A DNA stretch of 64,000 nucleotides from Stutzerimonas stutzeri (GTDB lineage Bacteria; Pseudomonadota; Gammaproteobacteria; Pseudomonadales; Pseudomonadaceae), in the NCBI GenBank assembly GCA_019056435.1, contig CP077644.1, forward strand, positions 1 through 64,000, given 5' to 3'. Of this stretch, positions 1 to 10,738 are shown in pieces. A model generated the notes under the pieces. It was not told the DNA's origin, made no database searches, and was given only the letters and a program-made list of their open reading frames with translations. Positions within the stretch are counted from its first letter, which is position 1, and every line of letters begins with the position of its first letter. The position numbers and the translations under genes were made by a program.

Positions 1-135
1 AAAATACTCTTTTACGATTAGAAGTTAAAGTTTGATCGTTTTCACAAAGAATTCTTTCAGGATCTTTCTTCCCCAACTCCGTGTAACTGTAAAGTTACTA
101 CTTGATACTATATTCAAGATTTCACTTTTATTCAT
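1..135 (-). CDS. Short ORF at window edge, coupled to the DUF4297-like gene
   Basis: An ATG at 135 overlaps the TAA stop of the upstream gene in a TAATG junction, which suggests translational coupling. The frame begins MNKSEILNIVSSSNF and stays open for about 35 residues before a TAA near position 30; a single indel there would let it run off the window edge. I do not recognise a family. The link to the nuclease-like gene is inferred only from the overlap, so it may be the second gene of a two-gene defence locus or a chance ORF. Confidence 0.3.
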
Positions 136-1892
136 TACACCCCAAATTTTCTTTTACTCTGCCTCTCAAGCTCAGTCCAATTCTAGATAAGTTTTCATTT
201 TAATATTATGTAAACTATCGATGATATATTTACTTCCATTTATTACTTCGAAAGGATAAAAACTTTTGTGAAGTCGTCTTTGATTGTAATTGAACTATAT
301 TCCTCATTTCTTCTTGGGTGGGATAATCGTTGACGTTACCTCATAATGTTTCCTTATCATAATCTTGATCATCAAAATCCCCAGCCAAAATAATTTTATT
401 CCTTCGTTTTGTAGAAATATAATTTCCAAATAGGACATAACTTGTTTTAAAGTAATAATAGGAAATATTCATATCCTTTTTCACAAGTATCTTCGCCTTC
501 AAGTTCAAAAATGTATATCTAGATTCTCTACAACTTTTAACAATAAACTTCTTTGGTTAGAATCAATTGTAACTTTGCCATTTTCTAAAATTTTTAAGCA
601 AAAAGACTAAATCTAAAAGTTCACTTAGTTTATGCTCCAATAATTTCACTTTTATAAAGCGTCAATCACTTGTCATTGAAACTCTCTTTATGTATTTACT
701 TAAAATACTAAATACATCTTCTATTTCCACACACTCAAATAATTCTTGATAAATTCATTGTATATTTTTCATATGAATATGTATGAGCTTTTACTATAGT
801 TATATTTCAAAGAGTTTATGTATCTTTTATATGTAGTATCGAGTCTTCCTCTTCAAAATGTTCTCTTACTTCAAGGTTGTGCAACCTACTCAATAGTTCA
901 CGAATTTCCCAGAGCCATATTTCTATCTATCACCTGAATATGGATGATATGGATAATAGCATTTTGAACACATATAACCAATCCAAACAATCCTTATCTT
1001 CTTTGTTCCTCGTATTCTTTCTGTGAAAAGATCCCCTATTCTTGTACACACCTGTACCAAATAATCATTTGCTTTAATTGATATCTTAAACTTTCTTTAA
1101 AGTTTATTTAAATACTCATCTTCGCTGGTAATTTTGAACTCTTCTGTTGCGAATATTCTTTTATTTTTTTTTAAGTTCAATACCGCGTTCTTCAATAACC
1201 TCTAATCCGAAATTATAATCATCATTAACAACATAACATTTCTGGATTAACTCCAGATGAATTTCTGATTAAGAAATTTGTAATCAACTCAAATTCAGTC
1301 TCAGCATTTTCTGTTTCAATTATTTCATTAATTGCAAACAACTCTGAATCCATCCTTTGTACAAAATCCCGGTTTCACCTGGAGTTGCATGTAAGAAACA
1401 TTTTTAGTTTTAACTTGAATAATTCTTCTTGCTCTCTGAAATTAATATAATATCTTGATGATGATCAACAAAAATATAGTCCCATTTCGGCTCAATCATC
1501 TCAATTAGATATTCTATTGTAATAAGAAATTGAAAATAGAATCCCGATAGAGCTATTATCCCTCCGTCATCTCCTGTAGTTTCATTTATTAGTAATTGCG
1601 TTAAGGTCTCAGCTTAACATTTTTTTTCAACATATCTTCAATTTCACTATTTGATTTTCCTAAGATATTACTATTATAAAACTCGACTTCCTCATCAGAC
1701 TTCCCATATCTTTTTTTGCCCAATAATTTTATTTATATTTTCTTGAATCGAACTATCCATCTGCCTTATTTCTGAGTTCAAACTTCCCACTCCTAGATTT
1801 ATAATTTTAATCAATCTTACGTAATTGTGAACAATATTATGGGAGTCGTGATTGATTTTTAACTGTATTATAATGAAACACCTGTCAAACAA
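135..1892 (-). pseudogene. DUF4297/Cap4-like nuclease-domain protein, heavily frameshifted
   Basis: Reading the minus strand and stepping between frames gives a continuous protein-like sequence. The informative part is at about 1620-1370: GGIIALSGFYFQF, then DYIFVDHHQDIIL, then RRIIQVKTKNVSY. A glycine/aromatic-Gln motif, an acidic strand and a Q-x-K strand in this order match the PD-(D/E)xK-like DUF4297 nuclease fold, which is found in Cap4 effectors and other anti-phage proteins. Later segments (EFELITNFLIRNSSG; IRIVWIGYMCSKCYYPYHPYSGDR; KIILAGDFDDQDYD) remain protein-like but are unassigned. At least six frame changes are needed, so the gene is either decayed or badly affected by read errors. 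Family assignment is moderate and rests on motif order only. Confidence 0.5.
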
Positions 1893-2031
1893 TTGGGTAT
1901 TTATTGAATAGCCTAATTATATCTTGAGTCTAAAGATTTTAGAATCATTTCATAGGTAATAAATTCCTGACGTTAAGCCCATAAATTCATATACTAATAA
2001 CTACACCCTTATCCTTATAAAAATTCAAATC

Positions 2032-2067
2032 ACTGCAGAAGTATGCGCCGGCGCATACTTCTGCAGT
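2032..2067. repeat. Perfect 36-bp palindrome upstream of the replication gene
   Basis: The two 18-bp arms are exact reverse complements with no loop; the centre is GCGCCGGCGC. It lies 80 bp before the start of the first replication-region gene in otherwise AT-rich DNA. It could be an operator, a dimer-resolution or recombination core, or a cruciform site used in replication. No other copy was seen in the window. Confidence 0.85.
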
Positions 2068-2146
2068 ATTTGAAATAATTAGAAGGATTATAAAAAGTAT
2101 GCTCTAATATAAATGTGCTATACTGAGTGAAGAAGAGGTGATTAAA

Positions 2147-3577
2147 ATGAGAACCACTCATCCTCCAATAGCCGCTCTCAACAACTCATTATTTCGCAAG
2201 CGGTTAATACAATTAAACATGGTATGGAGGAGATTCTCCATAGTGTATCCATTTTTGATATTCATGAATTTGTCTCAACGCTCTATCAGAGCACTATGCG
2301 CTTGAAAATATCGAAAGCGCCTATAAAAAGATTCGTTCTTACTCTTTTATGAAACTAAAGCGTCGCTGGGTAAAAACAGCCGTGCGAAATTATCAAGAGA
2401 ATCGTGGTTATAATAAAGAACTTCGAGCCAAACACGACATGATCTCAGCTTATGTAAAAGTTGCAGGGTCTTGAGGGACTTTACAAAGAGTTTCACGTGA
2501 AAACGATTGAAGACTACATGAATCTCTGTATCACCGAGATTGAAGAATGGGCAGAAGATCCAAACCAACTCATCCATACGTATCCATACTGGTCTCAAAA
2601 AACCGTCAATCAAAAACTACGACGTTAAAAACAGATGTGCTCATGATATTGGGGGAAGTTGCAAAGGAAATTGATTCAACCAAGCGTGCAGCACATCATT
2701 CACCGACACTTGCTGTTGATATTCCATTTTTTGGGATTTCTGATCGCATCAAAAATAAGACTGAACAACTTGATGAGAAGCTCAATGAAGCTTCACAGCT
2801 TAATCTCGAGCTTTTGAACTACGATTCGGTCGTCCCGAAATATAAAGATGGCGTCCCACAGAACCTTTCTGTTCTAGTTAGTAAAGAGTTTATTCAAGAG
2901 TTAAATGGTAAAGTACCTGATCCAGATGCGAAAGATTTCGAGGCCTTTACCGAGATCTTGTCATATCGAGATATCTCTTTCCAAACGAGTCGCAAGATCA
3001 TCTTTCCACTCGTACAATTAGTTGAAAAGCTCTATGCCAACAAGAGCGGGAAGAGCTATGACTTAACAACAAAACGCCTTATGAAACTTGGTTATTATCG
3101 AGTAGCTGGGCATAATGAGGAAGGAGATTTCTTTATCCGTGGCCTCTTCTCTTCCGTTACCATCAAAAACGCTACAACCCTTGCGGATAGTCAGGTCATC
3201 GTCACAGTAGCTGAAGAAGTGTATGATGATCTACTTAAGCAACAAATCGTCAGTATCTACGGTGAACAGATTGAACAGTTAAAAGGAGCTTTGCCTATCA
3301 TTTGGCATTCGTTCTTCAAAAAGAACGCATTGCGTCGCTTCAGACAGGAGAGCAAAGTCCGGTTCGTCGGCATTGGCGTCAATTTACTTATTCGATTCGC
3401 TTTAATAAATCACGAAAGTCAGAGAACTTGCGGGAACTTGAGGCAAATCTTGATCGCATTAAAGAACATGAATTTATTTTGAAAGATTGGCATCGTTCGG
3501 GCGACTACTATTTCTTCACGTTTTACCCGCTCGAATCATGGGAGTTATTAAATCATCCCGATACATTGCTACTTTAA
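2147..3577 (+). CDS. Replication-region protein of unrecognised family (frameshifted)
   Basis: An ATG at 2147 follows an AAGAAGAGGTG ribosome site. Reading through about five indels (near 2155, 2285, 2475, 2620 and 3330) gives one protein of roughly 475 residues; it could also be two genes, one ending at TAA 2626-2628 and the next starting near 2643. Recognisable stretches are a basic segment (MKLKRRWVKTAVRNY), a long helical middle, and a C-terminal part (FTYSIRFNKSRKSENLREL, DYYFFTFYPLESW) that could be winged-helix-like. I do not recognise a named family. Its place between a perfect palindrome and an iteron array suggests a role in plasmid replication or its control. A terminator follows at once. 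Confidence 0.55.
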
Positions 3578-3593
3578 TAGAAACAAAACATAG

Positions 3594-3623
3594 AAGAAGC
3601 CTACTATATTGAAGGCTTCTTTT
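3594..3623 (+). terminator. Rho-independent terminator after the first replication gene
   Basis: AAGAAGCC pairs with GGCTTCTT around a 12-nt loop and continues into a T-rich run. It lies 17 bp after the stop codon at 3577 and separates this gene from the iteron region. Confidence 0.8.
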
Positions 3624-3780
3624 CTATGCTTACTCTATAGTTTATGTTTCACATGGAACGTTTTTAGATGAAGTAATGATTAAATACAGGAGTGCCAGTA
3701 TTTAATTATCAGCTGTATCCTATCAAACTACATTTATGCGATTTGGACAAATCATTTTTTTAATTAGTTGCATAAGCTTG

Positions 3781-4265
3781 TCGTACTGAAACGACATTTT
3801 AATTGAATTTGGTCGCAAATTGCCGTACTGAAATGACACGCCTCTTAATTTGATCGCGATCATCGTACCGAAACGACATTTATTTGGTTTTTGTCGCAAT
3901 TTGTCGTACTGAAACGACACTTCTCAACTTTTTGATGAAAAACCAAAAAATTTAAGTGTCTGTCTCTTAAAAATGGTCGCAAATCATCGTACTGAAACCG
4001 CATTTTCGATTATTTTGGTCGTGAATCGTCGTACTGAAACGACACTTTTATTAAAATGGTCGCAAACCGTCGTACTGAAACGACATTTCGAATACTTTTC
4101 GTGTGAAATTTCTACCTGAATCACGCTCAAATGGCTTTCTTAAGCAATTCCTCCCTAATTTGGTCGCAAATCATCGTACTGAAATGACGTATATTTATAG
4201 CTCAAAAATGGCTTAACATCAACGTTTCATCAAATTTGGTCGTGATTCATCGTACCAAACCCACA
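3781..4265. repeat. Iteron array, nine copies, probable replication origin
   Basis: Nine direct repeats have the core TCGTACTGAAACGACA, usually preceded by GGTCGCAAA about 12 nt upstream. Cores start at 3781, 3823, 3863, 3904, 3987, 4029, 4070, 4174 and 4250. The core contains GTCGT and ACGAC arms around a 6-nt centre, as expected for a dimeric or two-domain initiator site. Spacing is 40-42 bp between neighbours, with larger gaps of 83 and 104 bp, close to whole multiples of 10.5 bp, so most copies face the same side of the helix. The last copy is degenerate. The array lies between two candidate replication genes in AT-rich DNA, which fits an iteron-type theta origin. Confidence 0.8.
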
Positions 4266-4335
4266 CTTTGACACTATCTCGAAAGAACAAGATACTGAAA
4301 CTAGCATATTTTAGGATAGAGGAGGTGTAGAGTAC

Positions 4336-5401
4336 GTGGCTTACAAAAACCGTCACATTTTAGTTGCAAACAAACTACTTGTCGCGATGAGTGGCTTAAC
4401 TCGTTGGACGAAACGAGCTGATCACTATCGCTATGAACAGCATCACTATAACATCCCTACATGCTTCACTTCTTTCAAGTGGACAAAGTCACGGATTCGC
4501 CATGTCCTCACACTTCTTTCTTATGCAGATGACCAAGGTAAGATTGAGTTTATGGAAGATACCGAGCTTGCTTCTTCCGCTCATACGTCTGTCCGTTCTT
4601 TACATAATAACTTAAAAACATTTGAGAGCCATGGCTTGTTACGGCTTGTCCGGCATTTCCCTGGAGTGCTCTCGATTGAACTAACCGATTATCTTGAGAA
4701 TTATCGCATCTTTATGTTGACGGAGCCTCTGTCGTTTCGAAGACCGGGTACACGTCTATTTGGCATGATCTTCTTTCCGAACTACTCACGCTTGATAACG
4801 TGAACGTTTTGCGCCTTGCGTTACGTACACTCGTACAAGTTGAAAAAGATATCCATGTTCAATCACATGACCAAGCCATCCTTACCTATGACGAGATCAA
4901 AGGCTTCTTGCCTAAATACTGTGGCCACAAACTTGCCATTCAAAAGATGATGGCTCGTTTGAAATTCCTTCAAGTGTCCCTTATAGAAGATAGCCGTCAT
5001 TTCTTAAATGTGGTAAAGCAAAATCTCACGCTTAAAAACGCGTTCAAGATATTTCGCGTCCAGTCCTCGTTAAATTGACATTAGACAAATCTCAAGATAG
5101 TAAAGTGATCCGAGAAGAAGAACGTTCAGATGCTCAAATTGCTTGGTTCGAGTTGCGTAAACGCGTTGGTGAGTTCTTCGATTTCGATGTACTAAAAGTA
5201 AGCCGTGAATCTCTCTACTCTATGAGTGATACGTTCGGTGCATTAGCGTTCCGTGAAGTTTTGGCTGACTTGAAACAAGCGTTTCTTCATCATCGTGAAG
5301 ACTTAACTCATTCAAGTGAGCATCAACTCTTCTTCAATGAGCCGATTCTTTACCTTCATCAACAACTAAAACATAAAGTGGAAAAATTGACGATCGCATG
5401 A
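4336..5401 (+). CDS. Candidate plasmid replication initiator (winged-helix-like), frameshifted
   Basis: GTG start at 4336 with GAGGAGG at 4319-4325, 70 bp beyond the last iteron. Frame changes near 4715 and 5050 join three segments into a protein of about 355 residues ending KVEKLTIA. Residues about 45-100 (TLLSYADDQGKIEFMEDTELA followed by TSVRSLHNNLKTFESHGLL) resemble a winged helix in which a DNA-reading helix precedes a LeuLeu turn, as in many plasmid initiators. The C-terminal half is helical and charged. Location next to the iterons makes it the best candidate initiator; the family is not identified, so the function is inference. Confidence 0.55.
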
Positions 5402-5988
5402 TGGTCTTTTTGGCATGCCTTATTTTGAAAAAATGTATGAAAATATCCCGAATCTATATCCATTGTTGATGCATTCCATCAAAAGGCATCGTATATGACC
5501 TGTGTTTCATAAGGTCATTTTTATATTTTACATCTTTGGAAAAAAATCAAATACAATCGTTTTTATTTCAAATATATAGCGAATAAAATTGGCTGTTGGA
5601 TATTATTTATCAAAAAGAAAATGAAAAAAAATAGCCCCTTTGAATAAAAGAAACTATAGCTGACATATTTACAATCTTCTAAATCTCTCGAAAACATTGG
5701 TGTCAAAAGGATTTTCGGACTTTCCTTTTCCTAATTCTTTTAATCTATCTTTAATTCTTATTCATTCTATTTAATCTTTTTTTATTCATAAGAATATGGT
5801 TTTGTATTCTTCTCTTAATCGATTAGATCGAGCGTTTGATTACATGTACATTCTCTAAAGACTTAAATCATAGTAATCGTTCAAGAAACTGTTCATTCAA
5901 TATCATGAAGATGTCACATCCATGATGACTCAATCCTATATGCCCCTCATACAATAAAGTATATATCATCTTCTAGGAGGTCTTTCCT
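5402..5988. other. 587-bp intergenic region with a terminator
   Basis: AT-rich DNA with no convincing ORF on either strand. It starts with a hairpin (see the terminator at 5495). The final 30 bp carry the ribosome site TAGGAGG for the small ORF at 5989. I see nothing else that can be named. Confidence 0.5.
5495..5523 (+). terminator. Terminator after the candidate initiator gene
   Basis: ATGACC pairs with GGTCAT around a 12-nt loop and is followed by TTTTTAT. It lies about 95 bp after the stop of the gene ending at 5401. Confidence 0.65.
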
Positions 5989-6083
5989 ATGAAACGAAGT
6001 ATTCGCTATGATGTTGATTATGTATTCGCTGGTTTTGACAATATTGAAAAGTATGGACATTGTGTATTTTGCAATACAAATGT
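5989..6083 (+). pseudogene. 5-prime part of a small gene interrupted by ISL3 copy 1
   Basis: ATG at 5989 with TAGGAGG 8 nt upstream. The product begins MKRSIRYDVDYVFAGFDNIEKYGHC and is then cut by the IS end at 6084. The likely remainder lies beyond the IS at 7772-8056. Family not recognised. The frame across the insertion does not join cleanly, so a small indel or loss at the junction must be assumed. Confidence 0.6.
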
Positions 6084-7771
6084 GGTTCTTACGCAATGTT
6101 GGTGAGTTAATGATGCTGACATTATGGGAATAAAATCAAAAGGATTGATTTCCATGAACGAGTTGGAGTTCTTAGATGATCGCCTGTGCGTCACGAGTGC
6201 TCACTCACACGATGGGGTGAGACACTGTGCCGCTCGTCTCGTGTCCAGCGGTGCATGCTGTCCAGACTGTGGTCGGTTTTGTCACCGACGTCACAGTTTC
6301 ACGACACGTCGGCTAAAAGACTTCTCAGGAATACATCAGGTTTTCCGTCTGAACATTCAAGTACCGAAATGGTTCTGCGACAACTCAATATGTCAACGTT
6401 CCATCTTTACAGAGCGATTGGCGTGGGCCATTTCTCATTCGCGGAGAACGCTCCGTACGGAGCGTGTGTTGTCCACTTTAATGTTGGCCATGAGTGCGAA
6501 GGAAGCCGAGCGTGTCACGACCGTCCTAGGTTTTCGAATCAGTCACGACACGCTACTTAGGGTGCTACGACGCGTTCCCGTCCCGAGCCCCTGTGCTGAG
6601 GTGATCGGCATTGATGACTTCGCCTTCAAAAAGGGTCACCGATACGGGACCATCATCTGTGACGCGACAACCCATCGTCCCATCGACCTCTTGCGGACCC
6701 GCGAAGCAGACGCGTTGAAGGATTGGCTTGTGAATCTGGAGAAACGGCCTATCCGCGCATCGGTCGATCGATTCCCAGCCTATCAAGAGGCATTGCTCGA
6801 CCAGGACATCGTAGTGGTGAGCGACCGCTTCCACCTCGTAGATAACCTATGGCGATGCCTCAATTCGATATGCCAGCGTGTCCTCCCCTCTCGAATCCCT
6901 GTAAATCCGAAAGATGCCGTATCATACGGTTTGAAACCGCAACATCCGACTGGACCCGAGAACGAGACAAAACGACCGTTGGTCGAAAGGGTTCAAAGCA
7001 TGCATCGCCAAGGGATGAGTCTGAATGCGATCGCCCAGATGCTCAGCTTGAATTGGAGGACCGTCAAAAATACAGTGATCCGGCTTACGAACCCTCCCCG
7101 CCGAAACGACAAAGACCTCACTTGATCGATCGTTTCATGCCACAGTTGAGGGAATGTGTCCGAAATCGATACACACTCCAGGAAACGGACGCTCATCTGA
7201 GACAATTAGGTTACAGAGGCTCGTTTGGCGCGGTCCGTCACCGTTCACGCGACGCTCGGAGGGAGGGTCTTCCCGAACCCCAGGTTTTCGTATCGCGCAA
7301 GGATGCCTGTCGTCTACTCTGGCAATGGCCTGTCACTAGGCCGAATGACACCATCGATGTCTCGTACCTGTTGGTCCGTTACGAAGACCTCGCCATCCCG
7401 TTCTGTTTCATTCAAGGATTTCGGGAAGCTATTCGGGAACGGGACGCGGGACATCTCCTTTCGTTGATCGCCCAATCCACAAGTCACATCACATCCCGGA
7501 CTGAAGCGTTTCGTGGGTCGCCTCAAACAAAATGTAGAGGTGATCCTGGCGGCCTGTCAGTTTGAAGAAAGCAATGGTTACGTGGAAGGAAACGTCAATC
7601 GTCTAAAGATGATGAAGCGACTCATGTACGGAAGGGGAAATTTTGACTTGCTCAGAATTCGGATACTTTGTCGAAATCCCGATCCGAGTTGTGCTCACTG
7701 ATATTCCAAAAAAATGAGCGACCACCTTCGGGCGATTGCTCATCATCGTTCACCAACATTGCGTAAGAACC
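6084..7771 (+). mobile_element. ISL3-family insertion sequence, copy 1 (near full length)
   Basis: Terminal inverted repeats GGTTCTTACGCAATGTTGG (left, 6084) and its reverse complement (right, ending 7771) enclose one transposase gene. The repeats match over at least 22 bp. No exact 8-bp target duplication touches the repeats, but TATTTTGCA occurs on both sides, at 6065-6073 and 7777-7785. A truncated, inverted second copy lies at 13431-14806. Confidence 0.85.
6154..7701 (+). CDS. ISL3-family transposase (frameshifted)
   Basis: The start at 6154 is chosen over 6124 because AAAAGGA lies 9 nt upstream. The N-terminus has a zinc-ribbon pattern (CCPDCGRF) and the family HTH. The DDE_Tnp_ISL3 core shows EVIGIDDFAFKKGHRYGT with the first Asp, SDRFHLVDNLW, and a C-terminal SNGYVEGNVNRLKMMKR with the Glu, closed by GRGNFDLLRIR. 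Frame changes occur near 7065, where a run of five A seems to need six, and near 7475. The 7065 change is present in both copies, while the 7475 change is absent from copy 2. Expected length about 515 residues. Confidence 0.9.
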
Positions 7772-8056
7772 ACTCCTATTTTGCACTACACACATTGGAC
7801 ATATCGTGATGAGATTACAGATTTAGAACTTAAAAATGTAGGAGAAAATATTGAGAATCTCGTATTTACGGGTCAAATGTTAGATGAAATTTTTGCAACT
7901 GAAATTTTCTATGAGTACGTGACACAACTACTTGGTGCCCCTTGTGTCACAACCAATGCGATCTTTGAACATTTACATAACGAAGATGACGGTGTCTATA
8001 CGCTAGGATCACTCTCTGTTTCGCTTATGGAGCCAACCTATCAATTTAGCGTGTAA
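7772..8056 (+). pseudogene. 3-prime part of the gene interrupted by ISL3 copy 1
   Basis: An open frame ends at TAA 8056 and contains WTYRDEITDLELKNVGENIENL and a C-terminus ending EPTYQFSV. It has no start of its own after the IS end and lies in line with the 5-prime fragment at 5989. The joined protein would be about 125 residues. Family not recognised; Val/Leu-rich segments suggest a compact soluble domain. Confidence 0.5.
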
Positions 8057-8253
8057 ATGTATTCTTCATTAGAGCCGCACGATTGTCTTCGCTCTTATTT
8101 GATGTCATCTTATCTATCGATGTTTCCATGTTCCGTGTTTTTAACTTTAAATATGTATGGGTTAGAAGCTGTATGCTCCTCTAGTGTCCACATATTCTGA
8201 TAAGGGCTTAGCTCAAGTTGCTATGTTTTATTCATTCACTAATTTCAAATTCG

Positions 8254-8286
8254 AAGACTATAACCCAAGGTTGTAGTCTTTTTTCT
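8254..8286 (+). terminator. Terminator upstream of the partition operon
   Basis: AAGACTATAACC and GGTTGTAGTCTT form a 12-bp stem with one G-U pair and a 3-nt loop, followed by TTTTTTCT. It insulates the partition region from the interrupted gene. Confidence 0.8.
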
Positions 8287-8325
8287 ATTTCAAATAGTAA
8301 AACACTCTTGAGATGAGAGTCGAAA

Positions 8326-8420
8326 GTATACATTTCGACGTCGAAATGTATACAAATCAGATGGTAAATTTAAGAGTATAAAACACGTATACAAACTATT
8401 TTTTAATTTGTATACAAATT
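8326..8420. promoter_or_regulatory. GTATAC palindrome cluster, candidate parS or operator
   Basis: A perfect 28-bp palindrome (8326-8353) is centred on TTTCGACGTCGAAA and ends in GTATAC on both sides. Further GTATAC cores lie at 8387-8392 and 8410-8415, the last inside the 16-bp palindrome AATTTGTATACAAATT. All are within 190 bp upstream of the first parA. A related cluster with the same CGAAATGTATAC element lies at 30704-30747. A centromere or operator bound by the RHH-containing partner proteins is the simplest reading, by inference. Confidence 0.6.
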
Positions 8421-8508
8421 ATTTATTTAAATATGTCAGTTGTTCATTATTTTTAGTTGTTCCATAAAACAGACTGTGGCATCATAAGAACTAGAAAGGG
8501 GAGAGGAC

Positions 8509-9285
8509 ATGAACATATTAACGTTTTACATTTCGAAAGGGGATCGGGTAAAACCACCTGTTCCTTGAACATGGCCTATGCATTAGGAGAGTTAGGGGAA
8601 CGTGTTCTTCTCATTGATTTAGATCCCCAGGGTTCTCTTAGCAAACTAATGTTAAAAGAATCCGATACGATTAAATACATGACTATGTTTGATGTACATA
8701 CACGAAATTTAGATATCAAAGATATTCTATTTGATGACGAAACGTATCATGTCAGTCTTCTTCCTTCAAATGAACGAAATGCAAGGTTAATCAACTTACT
8801 CTCTGAGCAAGATAAGCTTTTCCTATTAAAAGACATGATTGCACCGCTCGAAGATGAATTTGATTGGGTCATCTTAGATTCAGTTCCTTCGATCAACGAA
8901 CTCTCAAAAGTTGTCTTGTCGACTGCCAATACGACCATTATTCCATTTATGCCGAAAAAGCTTGTCTGATCAGCTAGGAAGTACCATTCGCACCGTACAA
9001 AAGGTGAAAAAGTTCTATAATCCTAATTTAGAGATTGCCGGGGTCTTGCCTGTGGCGATGGACCATACGTTAAAAGCCGATAAAGAATACTTCGAAGCAA
9101 TGGAACAAATTGCGTTGACTGAATCGTTGCCTATTTTACCTGTCATCAAACGATCGACATTTATTGAAAAAGCGGATAGCGGAAAAAGTGTCATTCAATA
9201 CCGCTCCAAAGAATCAAAGCAGTTATCTGAACCGTTTCGAGAGTTGGCACACATGATCCGAACAGCCAGAGGTGATTCTGTATGA
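8509..9285 (+). CDS. parA: ParA-family partition ATPase, first copy (frameshifted)
   Basis: ATG at 8509 with AGGGGAGAGGA just upstream. Restoring one G near 8540 gives MNILTFYISKGG followed by SGKTTCSLNMAYALG, the deviant Walker A of ParA/Soj proteins; VLLIDLDPQGSL is the A-prime motif and DWVILDSVPS the Walker B. A second frame change near 8957 leads into SLSDQLGSTIRTVQKV and a normal C-terminus, about 258 residues in total. The stop overlaps the next start in ATGA. It likely moves plasmid copies over the nucleoid with its downstream partner. Confidence 0.85.
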
Positions 9286-9964
9286 AGGCCAGAAATCGTA
9301 ACATTCATAAAATCAAACCGAGTGAGCAACACCCTTATCAGAGTGGTTTAACGAATATCAGTTCATTGGTTCAAAAGCTACCGATTTCAAAGGAAGTTGA
9401 AGACCTTGTCCATGAAATCAATGAACTCGCCAAAGTACAAACCATTTCCGTATTTGAGATTGGGAAACGTCTAGTGATCGCCCGTTCTGAGATGCATGAC
9501 AAAAAAGAGTGGGGGACGTTTTTAGAAGCGGTCTCCATGTCCGCTTCACTTGCCTCACGATATATAAAAGCCTATGAGACGCCGCATCCGCTCGAGGCAT
9601 CGCTAACAAGTCTACCGGCATCCAAAATTTTTGAACTGATGTATCTCGATAATGTCGATGAGGTCGTCGAGCAAGGGCTATATATTAATGGTGAAAGAAG
9701 ACAGGTAGAAGAACTCACAGTCAAACAGATCCGTGATCTTCGAAAAGGAAACACCCATACACCCCTTAAAGTGAAACCTTTTCAGCAAGAGAAAAGTCAT
9801 CTTCGATCTTGTCCGCGCGTATTCCAAGCGATCTTTCGGAACAATTTCAACAGTATGCCCATGCACATAATCGTAGTGTCAGTGAGTTACTAGCTGAAAT
9901 GATTGAACGAACTGTATCAGACAATATAATTGAAGCCACAGATGAACAAGGAGAACAGTCATGA
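9282..9964 (+). CDS. DUF3102-like partition partner with C-terminal RHH-like domain
   Basis: Residues about 40-100 (LVHEINELAKVQTISVFEIG, then WGTFLEAVSMSASLASRYI) match the DUF3102 pattern seen in plasmid and phage DNA-binding proteins. After a frame change near 9785 the C-terminus reads ARIPSDLSEQFQQYAHAHN and RSVSELLAEMIERT, a strand followed by two helices as in ribbon-helix-helix proteins. About 228 residues. Start and stop both overlap neighbours by ATGA, so it is translated together with the two ParA proteins. By position it should be the DNA-binding adaptor (ParB analogue) of the upstream ParA. Confidence 0.7.
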
Positions 9965-10738
9965 AGAAAATCGCATTGTACAATCGTAAAGGTGGAGTTG
10001 GAAAATCAACGACAACCATCAATTTAGCTCATGCCTACGCACGGGATGGCTTACGTGTACTCGTGATTGATGCCGATGATCAGGCGTCTTCAACGAATGG
10101 ATTAGGTCTGACGAACGACTATGAAGGGAAAGTGCTATTGGATTGTCTACTCGAAGAGAACGATCCATTTTATACACCGATTGAACAAGTCATCGTCACT
10201 TGTGAATATGAGACTGGAACGATTTACTTAGTTCCGACAAGACGGTCTGCTTCACCGAGTGATTTAACGAGTCAAATTGGTTATGAGTACCGACTCAGTG
10301 AAGAGTTGGCTAAACTAGATGAACTATTTGATATTTGTTTAATTGATTGTCCTGGTTCGACGTCAGCGTTGAATCCTTATGCGCGCCTGCGCTCTTGTCG
10401 CACAAGATCGAATTATCATGCCTGTACAGATGCAAAAGTTTTCGATGGATGCGGTATACTCGGCTCCTGAAGAGTTAGAAGAAATGAAACGATTCCGAGA
10501 AGATATTCATATCGCGCCGTTTATCCCGACAATGGTCAGTGCACGTTCTAAAGGGGATACGACGACGGTAGAAGAACTTGAAGAGCTCGGGAAAGAGGTC
10601 GGGATTCCTGTCCTTACAACGATCCCGTATGCCGTTAAGGTACAAACCCTACAACGTGAATCTAGACCCGTGATTGATCATAAAAGTCCTGCAACGGATG
10701 CTTATTTACAACTTGCCCAGGAGGTACTTTCTCTATGA
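9961..10738 (+). CDS. parA: ParA-family partition ATPase, second copy (frameshifted)
   Basis: MKKIALYNRKGGVGKSTTT is a canonical deviant Walker A; VLVIDADDQASS is the A-prime motif and FDICLIDCPGS the Walker B. A frame change near 10385 joins to ALVAQDRIIMPVQMQKFSMD and a normal Soj-like C-terminus (about 259 residues). It is clearly a different protein from the first ParA. ATGA overlaps on both sides place it in the same transcript. Confidence 0.88.

Noticed and set aside
3723..3920. Minus-strand ORF across the iterons
   Set aside because: Its repeated SFQYDKL segments are translations of the iteron sequence itself, not a gene.
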